A stretch of DNA of 64,000 nucleotides from CBDFMG01 sp965221205 [NCBI: bacterium] (lineage in GTDB: Bacteria; SM23-31), in the NCBI GenBank assembly GCA_965221205.1, contig OZ244870.1, forward strand, positions 682,001-746,000, in the 5' to 3' direction. Under the pieces are notes generated by a model. That model made no database searches and was not told the origin of the DNA. It saw only the letters and a list, made by a program, of their open reading frames with translations. The position numbers and the translations under genes are program-made. Each line of letters opens with the position of its first letter. The stretch's first letter is position 1. Shown in pieces: positions 34,291-43,978 of this stretch.

Positions 34291-35082
34291 GTGTAATCAT
34301 TACAGAGTATTCACTGTTTACTTTTTTGCGAACTAATTCATTTAAGTCTCTCGAAGCCAATTTTCTTTTAATTTCTGCGTATACGTTACCACCTTCTCCA
34401 TGTTCAACCAATCCAACAACAGGAATTTTGTCAGTGCCCCTGCCTCTTTTATATTTTTTGATAGGTTTTTTATTGTTAAATTTTCTTGGTTTTCCGCTAA
34501 CATATGTTTCACCTACTTCAATTATACCCATTAACATCTTCTTTTGGTCTATCATAGCCCTTCTTATTCTCATTGCCATATACCACGCCGTTTTATATGA
34601 AACACTTAGGTCCCTTTGCAATTGTTTGGCAGAAATTCCTTTTTTTGCATTTAACATTAAAGAAATTGCCAAAAACCATTAGCGCAATATAATACCGGAC
34701 AGGTATATGTCCGTCAAGGCGATTTTCAATCAGCATATGAGAAACTGAGTGCTGTACGAGTACTATATCCTGCATATGACATTTGGGTAACCCGGGCAAC
34801 GCTCGATGCGGCGATTAGTAAAATGGAACTGCAACATTTTTCAGATGCAGAACGTCTCTTTTGTAAAGGAAGCTTTGTGTCATGAAATATGGTATTTACT
34901 GTAGCACTAAAACCTGTTTTGCATGCATTGCAATGAAAACGGTTTTCATTTTTTTGTTTTGTGATTTTAGTAGTAGAAAAACAGTAAGGGAAGATTGGGC
35001 CAGCGGACCACACTGTTTTTTCCAAATGTTCAATACAAGACTTTTGGGTAGGAAATTTCTCAAATATTTTAACAATATCCAT
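34274..35082 (-). mobile_element. IS1595-like transposase, split remnant
   Basis: 34865-35082 encodes the N-terminal zinc ribbon (MDIVKIFEKFPTQKSCIEHL, with CNACKTGF). 34274-34672 encodes the middle (KGISAKQLQRDLSVSYKTAW, YMAMRIRRAM, MGIIEVGETYVSGKPRK). Between them (34681-34861) lies unrelated plus-strand TPR sequence, so a piece of the transposase is replaced. The first catalytic residue segment reads IIEVGETYVSGK. This is a different subgroup from the copies at 11.5 and 20.6 kb. Confidence 0.65.
34681..34861 (+). pseudogene. TPR-repeat gene fragment
   Basis: Plus-strand frame reads AQYNTGQVYVRQGDFQSAYE, KLSAVRVLYPAYDIWVTRAT, LDAAISKMELQHFSDAERLF: tandem tetratricopeptide-type helices. It is inserted inside a minus-strand transposase remnant, without start or proper stop. 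Base composition is less AT-rich than the flanks, like the host's core genes, so it may be a captured chromosomal piece. Confidence 0.5.
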
Positions 35083-35205
35083 ACTTTAGCCTTAACTTGT
35101 GATATTAAAGATCGATTTGTTTAACCAAATATATAATCATGTATATAAATATTAAGGTAATTATATACATAAATAAAAATATGTCTTACTTTTCTGTTCA
35201 GCACA

Positions 35206-35325
35206 ATCGTTCGTAAACGGGATGGCGCATACAAACGGCGTGGAAAGCGCATGGGCAGTGCTTAAACGGAGTATTACAGGGACGTACCATCATGTAAGCG
35301 CACAACTAAGTTACCTTTATCTATC
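35206..35325 (+). mobile_element. IS1595/ISXO2-type transposase fragment (C-terminal part)
   Basis: Plus-strand translation SFVNGMAHTNGVESAWAVLK, then RSITGTYHHVSA. HTNxxESxWxxxKR is the conserved third catalytic region of IS1595 transposases. Opposite orientation to the remnant immediately upstream, so it comes from another insertion or an inversion. Confidence 0.65.
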
Positions 35326-35449
35326 AAAGGGAAACACCCTTTTAAAAGTTCTGTCTAACCTGTCTATTATTCTTTATGAAACTAATTCACTCAATTAAAA
35401 TATTTTTCAAAAAGCAATTCTTTTTTATAGTTATTGGAACAAAATTATA

Positions 35450-35465
35450 AATCAAACGTTTGATT
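35450..35465. promoter_or_regulatory. Perfect 16-bp palindrome, probable TetR operator
   Basis: AATCAAACGTTTGATT, 41 bases upstream of the tetR start. The size and position fit an autoregulatory operator of TetR-family repressors controlling the whole efflux operon. Confidence 0.7.
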
Positions 35466-35506
35466 AAAATAAGTGTTTTAATTGTTGCATATATAATAAT
35501 GAATAA

Positions 35507-36184
35507 ATGGAAATACTAGTGAAAAATAAATCAACAAAAATTAGATTATTGGATGCAGCGGAAAGTCTTTTTGCTGACAAAGGGATTAGCGGAACTTCTC
35601 TAAGAAATATTATTGCAGAAGCCGGAACTAATATTGCATCTGTACATTATCATTTCGGTTCAAAAGAAGAACTGATAAAGGAAGTGTATTCAAGAAGAAT
35701 GAAGCCAATAATTGAAGAGCGCAAAAAACTACTTGATGAAATTGATTTTCTTCAGGATAAAGATCAAGTATTAGAAAATGTAATTATTGCCTTTATAAAA
35801 CCAATATTGTCGATTCACCAAGGAGTAAACAAGGACAAAAAGATCCTTCTTAAGCTATTAGAAAAAACTTTTAGTGAAAAAGATGACTTCAAAAAAATAA
35901 TTATTTCTAATTCAGATAATATAAATAGAATATTTCTGCAAAAATTTCAGGATCTTTTTCCAGAATTGCATAAAATTGAATTAATATGGAGGTTCAAATT
36001 TATTTTTGGTGTTGTATTATCAAGTGCAAGATTATTTCCAGATTCAAGTATATTTGAAATAAAAAATTTCGATAAAATGGATGTTCAATTTCACCTTGAC
36101 AGGATCGTACCGTTTTTAGTAGCTGGATTCAACGCACCCGTAGTAAAAAACAGTTTAAGAGAGAAAGAAACAAATGAGATATAA
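35507..36184 (+). CDS. TetR/AcrR-family transcriptional regulator
   Basis: 225 residues. The N-terminal helix-turn-helix is textbook: LLDAAESLFADKGISGTSLR followed by NIASVHYHFGSKEELIKEVY. The C-terminal ligand domain is helical and unassigned. It is the first gene of an efflux operon and overlaps the next gene by 11 bases; the perfect palindrome upstream suggests it represses the operon until a toxic ligand binds. AT-rich, intact. A second in-frame ATG is not needed; start as given fits the family. Confidence 0.9.
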   Translation: MEILVKNKSTKIRLLDAAESLFADKGISGTSLRNIIAEAGTNIASVHYHFGSKEELIKEVYSRRMKPIIEERKKLLDEIDFLQDKDQVLENVIIAFIKPILSIHQGVNKDKKILLKLLEKTFSEKDDFKKIIISNSDNINRIFLQKFQDLFPELHKIELIWRFKFIFGVVLSSARLFPDSSIFEIKNFDKMDVQFHLDRIVPFLVAGFNAPVVKNSLREKETNEI

Positions 36185-37610
36185 ATTAATATTGATAGGT
36201 ATGCTTTTTCTTTCATGCTCATCAACTATAACAAAAAATGAAATAAACAAACATATTCAAATACCAGAAACCTGGGTTGAAAAAATTAGTTCAACTAATA
36301 CAAAAAATACCATTTGGTGGAATGAGTTTGAAGACAATAAATTAAAAGAAGTTATTCTTGAGGCTTATGAAAATAATCGCACATTACAAATTGCGTCTGC
36401 AAATGTGATTGCAGCATCTTCTCAAGCAAAAATTGCTGGCGCACCATTATTGCCGCAAGCAAGCTTAAGTTTAGATACACAAAAGAGAAAACAAAATTTC
36501 ATTGATTTTCCTATTCCAGGAAGTGATGGAGCTGTTTTAAGCAATACCAATACAAATTTTGGAGCATCCTTAAATATTTCATGGGAAATAGATCTTTGGC
36601 AAAAATTAAGTGCTGAACATGCAGGAGCTATTGCTAATGTGCAAATTGCTGAAGCAGATCTAAAAGGAGCCAAGTTATCTTTGGAAGCACAAATTTGCAA
36701 AGCATGGTTTTCTGCGATAGAGTCAAAAAGACAAGTTGAATTGGCTATTGCAACACTGACCAACCTCCAATTATCAGTTGACCAAATTCGTACTAGATAT
36801 GAAGCAGGATTGATTAAATCTCTAGATTTGAGATTAGCTTTATCAAATCTTGCATTATCAAAGTCATCAGTTAAACAAAGAGAAAATCAGGCTAAAAATT
36901 CTATAAGACAATTGGAGTTGTTACTTGGTAAATATCCATCAACTGAACTTCAAATCAGTGAATATTTACCTGAATATTCAAATGATATCCCGTCTGTATT
37001 ACCGGCAGAATTAATTTCAAGACGCTCTGATTTGGTTAGAGCAGAACGTACATTAGCAGCCGCAAATGCAGGAATTAAAAGTGCGAAAGGAAGATTATAT
37101 CCGCAAATCAGTCTGACAGGTGCAAAAGGAAGTTCCAGCCAGGAGATAAATAATCTTTTAGATGGAGATTTTGGGATCTGGAATGTTGGTGCAAATATTT
37201 TACAGCCGATATTTCAACGCGGCAGGTTAAAAGAGGGAGTGAAATTGGCAGAACAAAATTCTGAAATAGCATTTAACCAATTTATACAGTCTGCACTAAC
37301 AGCATTCACTGAAGTAGAAAATGCCATTTCAAATGAAAATTATTTAAAAGAAAGAGAAGAATTAATTGAATCCGCCGTTGAGCAAGCAATTGCGGCAAGA
37401 ACCTTGGCTGAAGATCAATATTTAAAAGGATTGATTAATTTTATTACAATGTTAGAAGCACAGCGCTCAGCATATGAAAATGAAAGTCAATTGTTGACTG
37501 TAACAAGAGAAAAGCTAACTGCCAGAGTTGATCTTTATTTAGCTATTGGCGGAGGTTTTAAAAAAGATTTGATTGATTCAAAATCAGAAAGTGAAGCAAT
37601 GAATGAATAG
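36174..37610 (+). CDS. TolC/NodT-type outer-membrane efflux lipoprotein
   Basis: 478 residues with a lipobox (LFLSCSS). The two repeated OEP domains are visible: ASANVIAASSQAKIAGAPLL with PQASLSLD, and SARRSD-like SRRSDLVRAERTLAAANAGI with LYPQISLTG. These form the alpha-barrel/beta-barrel exit duct of tripartite pumps. It overlaps tetR by 11 bases and the adaptor gene by 8, so translation is coupled. Length fits NodT-type channel proteins. Intact. Confidence 0.92.
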   Translation: MRYKLILIGMLFLSCSSTITKNEINKHIQIPETWVEKISSTNTKNTIWWNEFEDNKLKEVILEAYENNRTLQIASANVIAASSQAKIAGAPLLPQASLSLDTQKRKQNFIDFPIPGSDGAVLSNTNTNFGASLNISWEIDLWQKLSAEHAGAIANVQIAEADLKGAKLSLEAQICKAWFSAIESKRQVELAIATLTNLQLSVDQIRTRYEAGLIKSLDLRLALSNLALSKSSVKQRENQAKNSIRQLELLLGKYPSTELQISEYLPEYSNDIPSVLPAELISRRSDLVRAERTLAAANAGIKSAKGRLYPQISLTGAKGSSSQEINNLLDGDFGIWNVGANILQPIFQRGRLKEGVKLAEQNSEIAFNQFIQSALTAFTEVENAISNENYLKEREELIESAVEQAIAARTLAEDQYLKGLINFITMLEAQRSAYENESQLLTVTREKLTARVDLYLAIGGGFKKDLIDSKSESEAMNE

Positions 37611-38805
37611 ATTATTAAAAAAATTATTACCGGTATTTGTTATAATTTTTGGTGTAATAATTTCAATAATTATTATAAAATCAAAACCCGAAGTAGAGAC
37701 GGTTCCTGTAAAAATTATCCCAAAACGGGTTAAAGCGTTTATAGCTGAAAAACAGTCAATAACTATTACTGTAAAAACCCAGGGTACGATAAAACCTGGA
37801 ACAGAAACTGTACTTGTTTCCCAGGTTTCTGGACAAATAAAAAATATATCAAAAGCATTTGTAAATGGTGGATTTTTTGAAAAAAACGATATTCTTTTGC
37901 AAATTGATGATAGTGATTACAAGCTAACGTTTATACAATTAGAACTTCAAGTAGCCCAAGCGGAATTAAGGTTAAAAAAAGAAGAACAGGAAGCCAATGT
38001 AGCTGTACAGGAATGGGAAAAACTAAATGAAGGAAAACCCACATCGCTTGCAGCACGAGAACCTCAATTAAACGAAGCAAAAAGAGCACTTGAAGCGGCA
38101 AATGCGTCGCTTCAACAAGCTAAATTAAATCTAGAAAGAACAAATATAAGAGCTCCTTATTCAGGAAGAATTCGCACAAAGACCGTTGACCTAGGACAGT
38201 ATGTAAATCCAGGGATGTCTCTTGCAAACATTTACGGTGTTGATATAGCGGAAGTCAGATTACCTGTGCCGGATAAAGAACTAGCTTATATTGATTTTCC
38301 AATCGATTTCAGAGGTTTGCAAGATAGAGAATCTGGTCCTCGGATTAAATTAACTACAGACTTTGCTGGCGAAATTCAAAATTGGGAAGGATACCTCTCT
38401 AGAATAGAAGGTGAAATTGAACAACGAAGCAGGATGATAAATTTAGTAGCAAAAATTAACGATCCTTATGGGAAGTCAAAAACAATAAACAAACCGCCTT
38501 TAATAGTAGGAATGTTCGTCAACGCCGAAATATATGGTCGAAAATATAATGATATAGTGATTATACCACGATCAACATTGAGGAATGAAAATCAAGTATT
38601 AATAATTGACGAAAATAATAAATTAAGGTTTAGGGCAGTTGAAATTTTAAAACTTGAATCTGAAGAAGCATATATAAGTGCAGGTATTGAAAGCGGCGAA
38701 AAAGTATGTGCAACTACATTAACAACAGTTATCGAAGGTATGAATGTAGAAATATATGAAGAAACAAAATTTGTTTCACAATCAAACGATGGAGAAACAA
38801 AATGA
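37603..38805 (+). CDS. RND efflux periplasmic adaptor (HlyD/MFP family)
   Basis: 400 residues. An N-terminal membrane anchor (LLPVFVIIFGVIISIIIIK) is followed by the biotinyl-lipoyl-like half motif (KTQGTIKPGTETVLVSQVSG), a coiled-coil hairpin (residues ~105-175, rich in Gln/Glu/Leu), the second lipoyl half (NIRAPYSGRIRTKTVDLGQY) and a beta-barrel/MP domain. It bridges the inner-membrane transporter and the outer-membrane channel. Overlaps both neighbours (8 and 4 bases). Confidence 0.92.
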   Translation: MNRLLKKLLPVFVIIFGVIISIIIIKSKPEVETVPVKIIPKRVKAFIAEKQSITITVKTQGTIKPGTETVLVSQVSGQIKNISKAFVNGGFFEKNDILLQIDDSDYKLTFIQLELQVAQAELRLKKEEQEANVAVQEWEKLNEGKPTSLAAREPQLNEAKRALEAANASLQQAKLNLERTNIRAPYSGRIRTKTVDLGQYVNPGMSLANIYGVDIAEVRLPVPDKELAYIDFPIDFRGLQDRESGPRIKLTTDFAGEIQNWEGYLSRIEGEIEQRSRMINLVAKINDPYGKSKTINKPPLIVGMFVNAEIYGRKYNDIVIIPRSTLRNENQVLIIDENNKLRFRAVEILKLESEEAYISAGIESGEKVCATTLTTVIEGMNVEIYEETKFVSQSNDGETK

Positions 38806-41800
38806 ATAGGATGATTTCATGGTTTGTCCATAATAAGGTTGCGGCAAATTTGTTAATGATAACTATTTTTGTTACAGGCCTATTATCACTAAGTAAAATA
38901 AAAACGGAAGTTTTTCCTGAATTTTCTACAGATATAATTTCGATTTCAGTGGCATATCTGGGTGCTGCACCCGAAGAAGTTGAAGAAGGAGTATGTGTCA
39001 AAATTGAAGAGGCTATTCAAGGATTAGAAGGTATCAAAAAGATTACATCCACTGCATCAGAAGGGCGAGGAACCGTATCAGTGGAATTAGTTGTTGGGTA
39101 TGATATTAGAAAACTACTTGACGACATTAAATCAAGAGTTGACCAAATATTAACGTTCCCTTTAGAAACTGAGGAACCTGTTATTCAAGAAGTTCTTGAC
39201 AGACGCCAGGTCCTTAATGTTGCAGTAACCGGAAATACTGATGAAAGAAGTTTGAAGTCGATTTCTGATGAAATGAGAGATGAAATATCCGATCTGCCTG
39301 AAGTAAGCCAGGTTGAAGTAGGCGGAGCCCGTCCATACGAAATTTCAATTGAGGTTGCAGAAGATGATTTAAGAAAATTTGATTTAACTTTTTCGGAAGT
39401 TGTTGAAGCTATAAGAGCTTCATCTTTGGATTTACCTGGAGGGTCAATTAAAACCAGTTCCGGTGAGTTAACTATCAGAACGAAAGGGCAGGTTTACAAA
39501 GGCAGTGAATATGAAAAATTAATAATAAGATCATTGCCTGATGGAACAAGGTTAAATCTTGGAGACGTTGCCAATGTGATTGATGGATTTGCTGAAACCG
39601 ATCAATCGGCTAGATTTGATGGTAAAATTACTAATTTGGTTCAAGTTTACCGTGTCGGTGATGAAAATGCAATAAAAGTTGCAAGTGCAGTTAAAGAATA
39701 TGTTAAGGTAAAACAAAATAAGTTACCAGATGGGATAACCATAACAGTTTGGCAGGATGACTCATTGGTTTTCGATGACAGACTTTCATTGTTATTGCGG
39801 AATGGTAGGAGTGGATTCATCTTAGTTTTTTTGACTCTGGCGTTATTTTTAAGGCTAAGACTCGCATGGTGGGTCATAGTAGGGATGATAATGTCATTCT
39901 TTGGAGCATTTTTGGTGATTCCACAATTTGATGCATCAATAAATATGATCTCTATGTTTGCATTTATTCTTGTACTCGGTATTGTAGTTGACGATGCAAT
40001 TGTAATTGGAGAAAATATTTATTCTCATCTGGAAAAGGGTGGAGATGCATTAAAAGCCGCGATCAAAGGAACTCAAGAAGTAGCTACTCCAGTAATATTT
40101 GCTATCTTAACAACTGTAGCAGCTTTTTCGCCGCTAATGTTTGTTTCAGGTTCTATGGGCAAAATAATGGAAGTTATTCCGATAATAGTTATATCTACAT
40201 TATTATTTTCATTAATTGAATCTTTATTTATTTTACCATCTCATCTATCTCATCTATCTCATATGAAGCCAAAAAAATATAAAACAGAATCTAATAATTT
40301 TAAAATCAAATGGAATTATTTTCAACAAAAGTTCCAAAGCATAGTAAACAATTTTGTTGAGACCTATTATAAGAAAATTCTTAAAATAGCTTTAGAATGG
40401 CGTTACCTATCATTGGCAATTGGCTTGAGTATATTAATACTGACATTTAGTTTTGTTGGAGGTGGATGGATAAAATTTGTTTTTATGCCGGAAGTAGAAG
40501 CTGATAACGTTGTTGCATTGCTTACTATGCCGCAAGGTACTTCAAAAACAAAAACTGCTGAAGTTATAAGAAAGTTAGAGGAGAGCGCAGATACTCTTAA
40601 CAAGGAGTTAAATGGTGACGGTAAAGCACCTATAGATCATATTCTCGCATCAATAGGAGAACAGCCATTTCTTTCCCAAGAAATGGGTGGCAGTTCCCAT
40701 TTAGGGGAAGTAAACCTTCAATTGATTTCTGCAGAAACTCGCGAAGTAACAAGTATGTATATTGCACAAAGATGGCGTGAATTAACAGGGATAATCCCTG
40801 AAGTAGAAGAGCTTACGTTTTCTTCTTCATTGTTTTCAGCTGGCGACCCGGTAAACATACAAATATCCGGAGTTAATTATGAAGAATTGTTATTAGCTTC
40901 AAATGAAATTCAAAATAAAATTGCCGAATATCCGGGTACTTATGATATTTCTGATTCTTATAAAGAAGGAAAAAGTGAAATTAAACTTAGAATTAAACCT
41001 GAAGCAGAGGCCATAGGTGTATCTTTATCTTCAGTTGCAATGCAGGTTCGTCAGGCATTTTATGGGGAAGAGGTTCAACGAATCCAAAGAGGTCGTGATG
41101 ATATAAGAGTAATGGTCAGATATCCCGAAGATAAGAGAAAATCGATCAATGATCTTGAGAATATGCGTATCAGAATACCAGGTGGTGGTGTAATTCCATT
41201 TAAAGCAGCAGCTAGCATTGAATCAGGTACAGGATTTGCCTCTATAAGCAGAACTGATAGAAAAAGAGCGATAAATATCACTTCAAATGTAGACATTGCC
41301 ATATCAAATCCAAATGAAATAGTAGATGATCTAAAATTAAATGCTTTAGAACCAATATTGAATAAATATAGTGGAATTAGTTATTCCTTTGAAGGCGAAC
41401 AGTTTGCCCAAATTGAGTCAATGCAAGGATTGCTGGAAGGGTTCATGTTTGCTATGCTAGTTATTTATGTTTTGTTGGCTATACCATTTAAATCATATGT
41501 CCAACCGTTTATTGTAATGAGCGCAATTCCTTTTGGATTTATTGGAGCAATAATGGGTCATATTATTTTGGGATATAATTTAACCATCATTTCCGGATTT
41601 GGAATAGTAGCATTGACAGGAGTTGTTGTTAATGATAGTTTGGTTTTTGTTGATTTTATTAACAAAAATACGAATAAAGGAGAAGGCATTCAAAATGCAA
41701 TAATAAAAGCGGGAGTTTCAAGATTTAGGCCTATAATGTTGACATCTATAACAACATTTGCAGGATTAACACCATTGATGTTGGAAAAAAGTATGCAGGC

Positions 41801-41927
41801 ACAGTTCTTAATCCCAATGGCAATATCATTGGCATTTGGTGTTTTATTTGCAACCGCAATTACTCTGATTTTGGTCCCAACTTTTTATAACATATTAGAT
41901 GATGTGAAAGCTTATGTCGCAAGTTAA
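38802..41927 (+). CDS. RND-family efflux transporter (AcrB/MMPL-type permease)
   Basis: 1,041 residues, the usual size. TM1 near residues 8-30 is followed by the porter domain (VFPEFSTDIISISVAYLGAA, PEEVEEGV), the TM4 proton-relay segment carrying the Asp pair (LGIVVDDAIVIGENI) and the typical RPIMLTS-type motif near the end (SRFRPIMLTSITTFAGLTPL). A short HLSHLSHMK repeat precedes the cytoplasmic loop at ~residue 485. It pumps unknown toxic compounds with proton influx. The ATGA overlap with the adaptor gene completes a four-gene operon, AT-rich and intact in a region otherwise full of debris. Confidence 0.94.
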   Translation: MNRMISWFVHNKVAANLLMITIFVTGLLSLSKIKTEVFPEFSTDIISISVAYLGAAPEEVEEGVCVKIEEAIQGLEGIKKITSTASEGRGTVSVELVVGYDIRKLLDDIKSRVDQILTFPLETEEPVIQEVLDRRQVLNVAVTGNTDERSLKSISDEMRDEISDLPEVSQVEVGGARPYEISIEVAEDDLRKFDLTFSEVVEAIRASSLDLPGGSIKTSSGELTIRTKGQVYKGSEYEKLIIRSLPDGTRLNLGDVANVIDGFAETDQSARFDGKITNLVQVYRVGDENAIKVASAVKEYVKVKQNKLPDGITITVWQDDSLVFDDRLSLLLRNGRSGFILVFLTLALFLRLRLAWWVIVGMIMSFFGAFLVIPQFDASINMISMFAFILVLGIVVDDAIVIGENIYSHLEKGGDALKAAIKGTQEVATPVIFAILTTVAAFSPLMFVSGSMGKIMEVIPIIVISTLLFSLIESLFILPSHLSHLSHMKPKKYKTESNNFKIKWNYFQQKFQSIVNNFVETYYKKILKIALEWRYLSLAIGLSILILTFSFVGGGWIKFVFMPEVEADNVVALLTMPQGTSKTKTAEVIRKLEESADTLNKELNGDGKAPIDHILASIGEQPFLSQEMGGSSHLGEVNLQLISAETREVTSMYIAQRWRELTGIIPEVEELTFSSSLFSAGDPVNIQISGVNYEELLLASNEIQNKIAEYPGTYDISDSYKEGKSEIKLRIKPEAEAIGVSLSSVAMQVRQAFYGEEVQRIQRGRDDIRVMVRYPEDKRKSINDLENMRIRIPGGGVIPFKAAASIESGTGFASISRTDRKRAINITSNVDIAISNPNEIVDDLKLNALEPILNKYSGISYSFEGEQFAQIESMQGLLEGFMFAMLVIYVLLAIPFKSYVQPFIVMSAIPFGFIGAIMGHIILGYNLTIISGFGIVALTGVVVNDSLVFVDFINKNTNKGEGIQNAIIKAGVSRFRPIMLTSITTFAGLTPLMLEKSMQAQFLIPMAISLAFGVLFATAITLILVPTFYNILDDVKAYVAS

Positions 41928-41968
41928 TTTATTTAAAAAAGCAAGGACAAAACATCCTATCATGAAGG

Positions 41969-42020
41969 AGTTCAGAACAAGTTGGACACTATAGGTTAAG
42001 AATTAAGAGATACATTTAGC
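41969..42020 (+). repeat. Solo IS3-type left end
   Basis: TTCAGAACAAGTTGGACAC, then GGTTAAGAATTAAGAGATAC, matching the left end of the element at 29574 in the same orientation. No transposase follows. It lies 42 bases after the RND gene stop and marks the right side of the AT-rich accessory block. Confidence 0.7.
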
Positions 42021-42410
42021 AATTTCAAATAATTTTATTTACTTCTTTTCGAAAGATATTATTCCAGATTAATATCGACCTGCATTGACCTGCCATAAAC
42101 AGACAACTATTCAAAATTTATTTGCCAATAAGGAAGATATTAAACGAATAGATAGAAGGGTTGAAGTGTCGAAAAACTGTGCAAATCCGAATCACCCGAT
42201 CTATCCAAAATGATTCGAACCGGTACACAGCATGTATCGAATAAGTTTTTCAGAGAGGTGGTCAATAAGATACCTATCTATATGCAATATGTATCTGAAT
42301 GGTGTTGGATAGTGCTCGGTAGACAAAATTCGAACGATTTATAAGAAAGAGGGACGAACTATTCAGTGAAATTGGGAATTATGATCGAGCTAACTTACTG
42401 CTTTTATTAA
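42021..42410. other. Gene-free stretch after the efflux operon
   Basis: About 390 AT-rich bases. Short protein-like scraps occur (for example QNLFANKEDIKRIDRRVE near 42110) but stops follow quickly and no family is recognisable. It may be what remains of genes cut by IS activity. Confidence 0.3.
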
Positions 42411-42497
42411 TGGTGCGAGAGGGGGGACTCGAACCCCCACAGGTTTAAGCCTACTGGATCCTAAATCCAGCGCGTCTACCAGTTCCGCCACTCTCGC
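42411..42497 (-). tRNA. tRNA-Leu (anticodon UAG)
   Basis: 87 bases with CCA encoded. On the minus strand: acceptor GCGAGAG, D-arm TGGTAGACGC, anticodon stem CTGGA with loop TTTAGGA and TCCAG, a class II variable arm (TAGGCTTAAACCTG), and T-arm GGGGGTTCGAGTCCCCC. The loop gives anticodon TAG, decoding CUN leucine codons. Confidence 0.96.
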
Positions 42498-42848
42498 ACT
42501 CGCAATAGATGTATCAACTTAGACATTTACTGCATGTGGTATGTACATAGCAAATGGTGTGGATCTGCTTCTTGACAGGAGAATCAAAATACGAAAAAAT
42601 TGTGTCCGTTGCAACGGAGATTTATGTTAATACTTCTCTGAATTACTTGTATTTCTCTTCTGAATTACCGTAATTCGTAATTAACCAACCGCAATATACA
42701 GAGGATTACTACAAATAACAGGAACCGATTATCATCATGGCAGGTTTCTTTTGTAGGTTTAATGCGCAATTTTACCTTGAGTAAATTGTTAGTTTTATAA
42801 GAGGTAGTTAACGGCTATGACAGCAGTTATCCGGGCAAAGATAAGAGC
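42498..42848. other. Upstream region of the porin-like pseudogene
   Basis: 350 bases without a gene. A perfect inverted repeat GAATTAC-C-GTAATTC lies at 42662-42676 and could be an operator. Nothing else stands out. Confidence 0.35.
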
Positions 42849-43115
42849 ATGATTCTACAAAAATCACTAATAAAACGAACCATATATAAATTCTGCTTCA
42901 GCCACTTTATTTGCTGCATTGTATTCTTTGCCGGACCGCATACGCTGTTCAGTCAGGTAAATTCACTCTTTTGCCTCCTTTTGCCTCGAGGTCACAAATA
43001 CCGAGGGCAACCACGTCGACGTGAACAGTAACAGAGCGGGAGATAATTCTTTCAACCAGGTGACCTGCCCCTAATGTTTGGGCCATTATTTAAGTTAGTC
43101 AATTCATCGATATAT

Positions 43116-43958
43116 TCATTGTTGTATTATCCATTGGCCTTGAGACCGAATCCGGTGGTATAACGGCCTCGCGGGGGCGGGTGGCCGGTATCTGAGGGCA
43201 CTATGCGGTCTCTTATGATTATACTCATTTCGCCAGCGTTCCACAAGCACTTTTGCTTCGTGTAAGGTATCGAAGATTTCCCGGTTGAGCACTTCATCAC
43301 GCAGTTTGCCATTGAACGACTCAATATACCCGTTCTCCCATGGACTGCCTGGTTCAATATACAATGTTTTTACTCCCAGGCGCATGAGCCATGTCCGGAC
43401 CGCTTGAGCAGTGAACTCTGTGCCATTATCACTTCTCAGGTGAACCGGAACTCCTCGCTGCACGAACAGTGTTGCAAGATGTTCTATGACGTCATTGTGA
43501 GTCAGCCTCCTGCCTACCACAATTGCCTGACACTCCCGACTGTATTCATCTAATATTGTTAACAAACGATAGCTCCTTCCCTCTCGGGTTCGTGCTTGCA
43601 TGAAGTCATAACTCCAGACATGATCCCGGTACGCAGGTCGCAGCCGAATACACGAACCGTCATTGAGCCATAACCGTTTGCGCTTCGGTTGCCTCCGGGG
43701 AACTTTTAATCCTTCTCGACGCCACAAACGCTCCACTCTCTTATGATTGACCTTGAAGCCTTCTGGCTGTAACAGTGCGGTAATTCGTCGATAACCATAC
43801 CGACCATACTGCGTGGCCAACTCGACCATACGTTGCACGAACACCGGTTCATCCGCAGGAGAAATCGGGCGATATTGATGAGTGCTGCGCGGTACTCCCA
43901 ACACACTACAGGCCCGGCGCTGCGAGATCTCGAGAGTCGTGCAAAGATGCTGCACCAC
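43116..43958 (-). CDS. IS3-family transposase OrfB (DDE integrase core)
   Basis: 280 residues from an internal ATG; as the product of frameshifting it continues from OrfA through KKLLSPAKRREVVQHLCTTL. The rve core has the DDE signature: WSYDFMQARTREG, HLRSDNGTEFTA and GSPWENGYIESFNGKLRDE. Ends RPLYHRIRSQGQWIIQQ. No damage seen, so the element may still move. Confidence 0.93.
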   Translation of the reverse strand: MVQHLCTTLEISQRRACSVLGVPRSTHQYRPISPADEPVFVQRMVELATQYGRYGYRRITALLQPEGFKVNHKRVERLWRREGLKVPRRQPKRKRLWLNDGSCIRLRPAYRDHVWSYDFMQARTREGRSYRLLTILDEYSRECQAIVVGRRLTHNDVIEHLATLFVQRGVPVHLRSDNGTEFTAQAVRTWLMRLGVKTLYIEPGSPWENGYIESFNGKLRDEVLNREIFDTLHEAKVLVERWRNEYNHKRPHSALRYRPPAPARPLYHRIRSQGQWIIQQ

Positions 43959-43978
43959 CTCCCGTCGCTTCGCCGGGC

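Noticed and set aside
40240-40265. Short tandem repeat encoding HLSHLSHM in the RND gene as a frameshift-prone site
   Set aside because: The repeat unit is nine bases and keeps the frame; the gene is intact on both sides.
42411-42497. tRNA-Leu 3' end as the second attachment site of the ssrA element
   Set aside because: Its T-arm and acceptor do not match the tmRNA 3' end beyond the universal TTCGA; no direct repeat with 29050-29080 was found.
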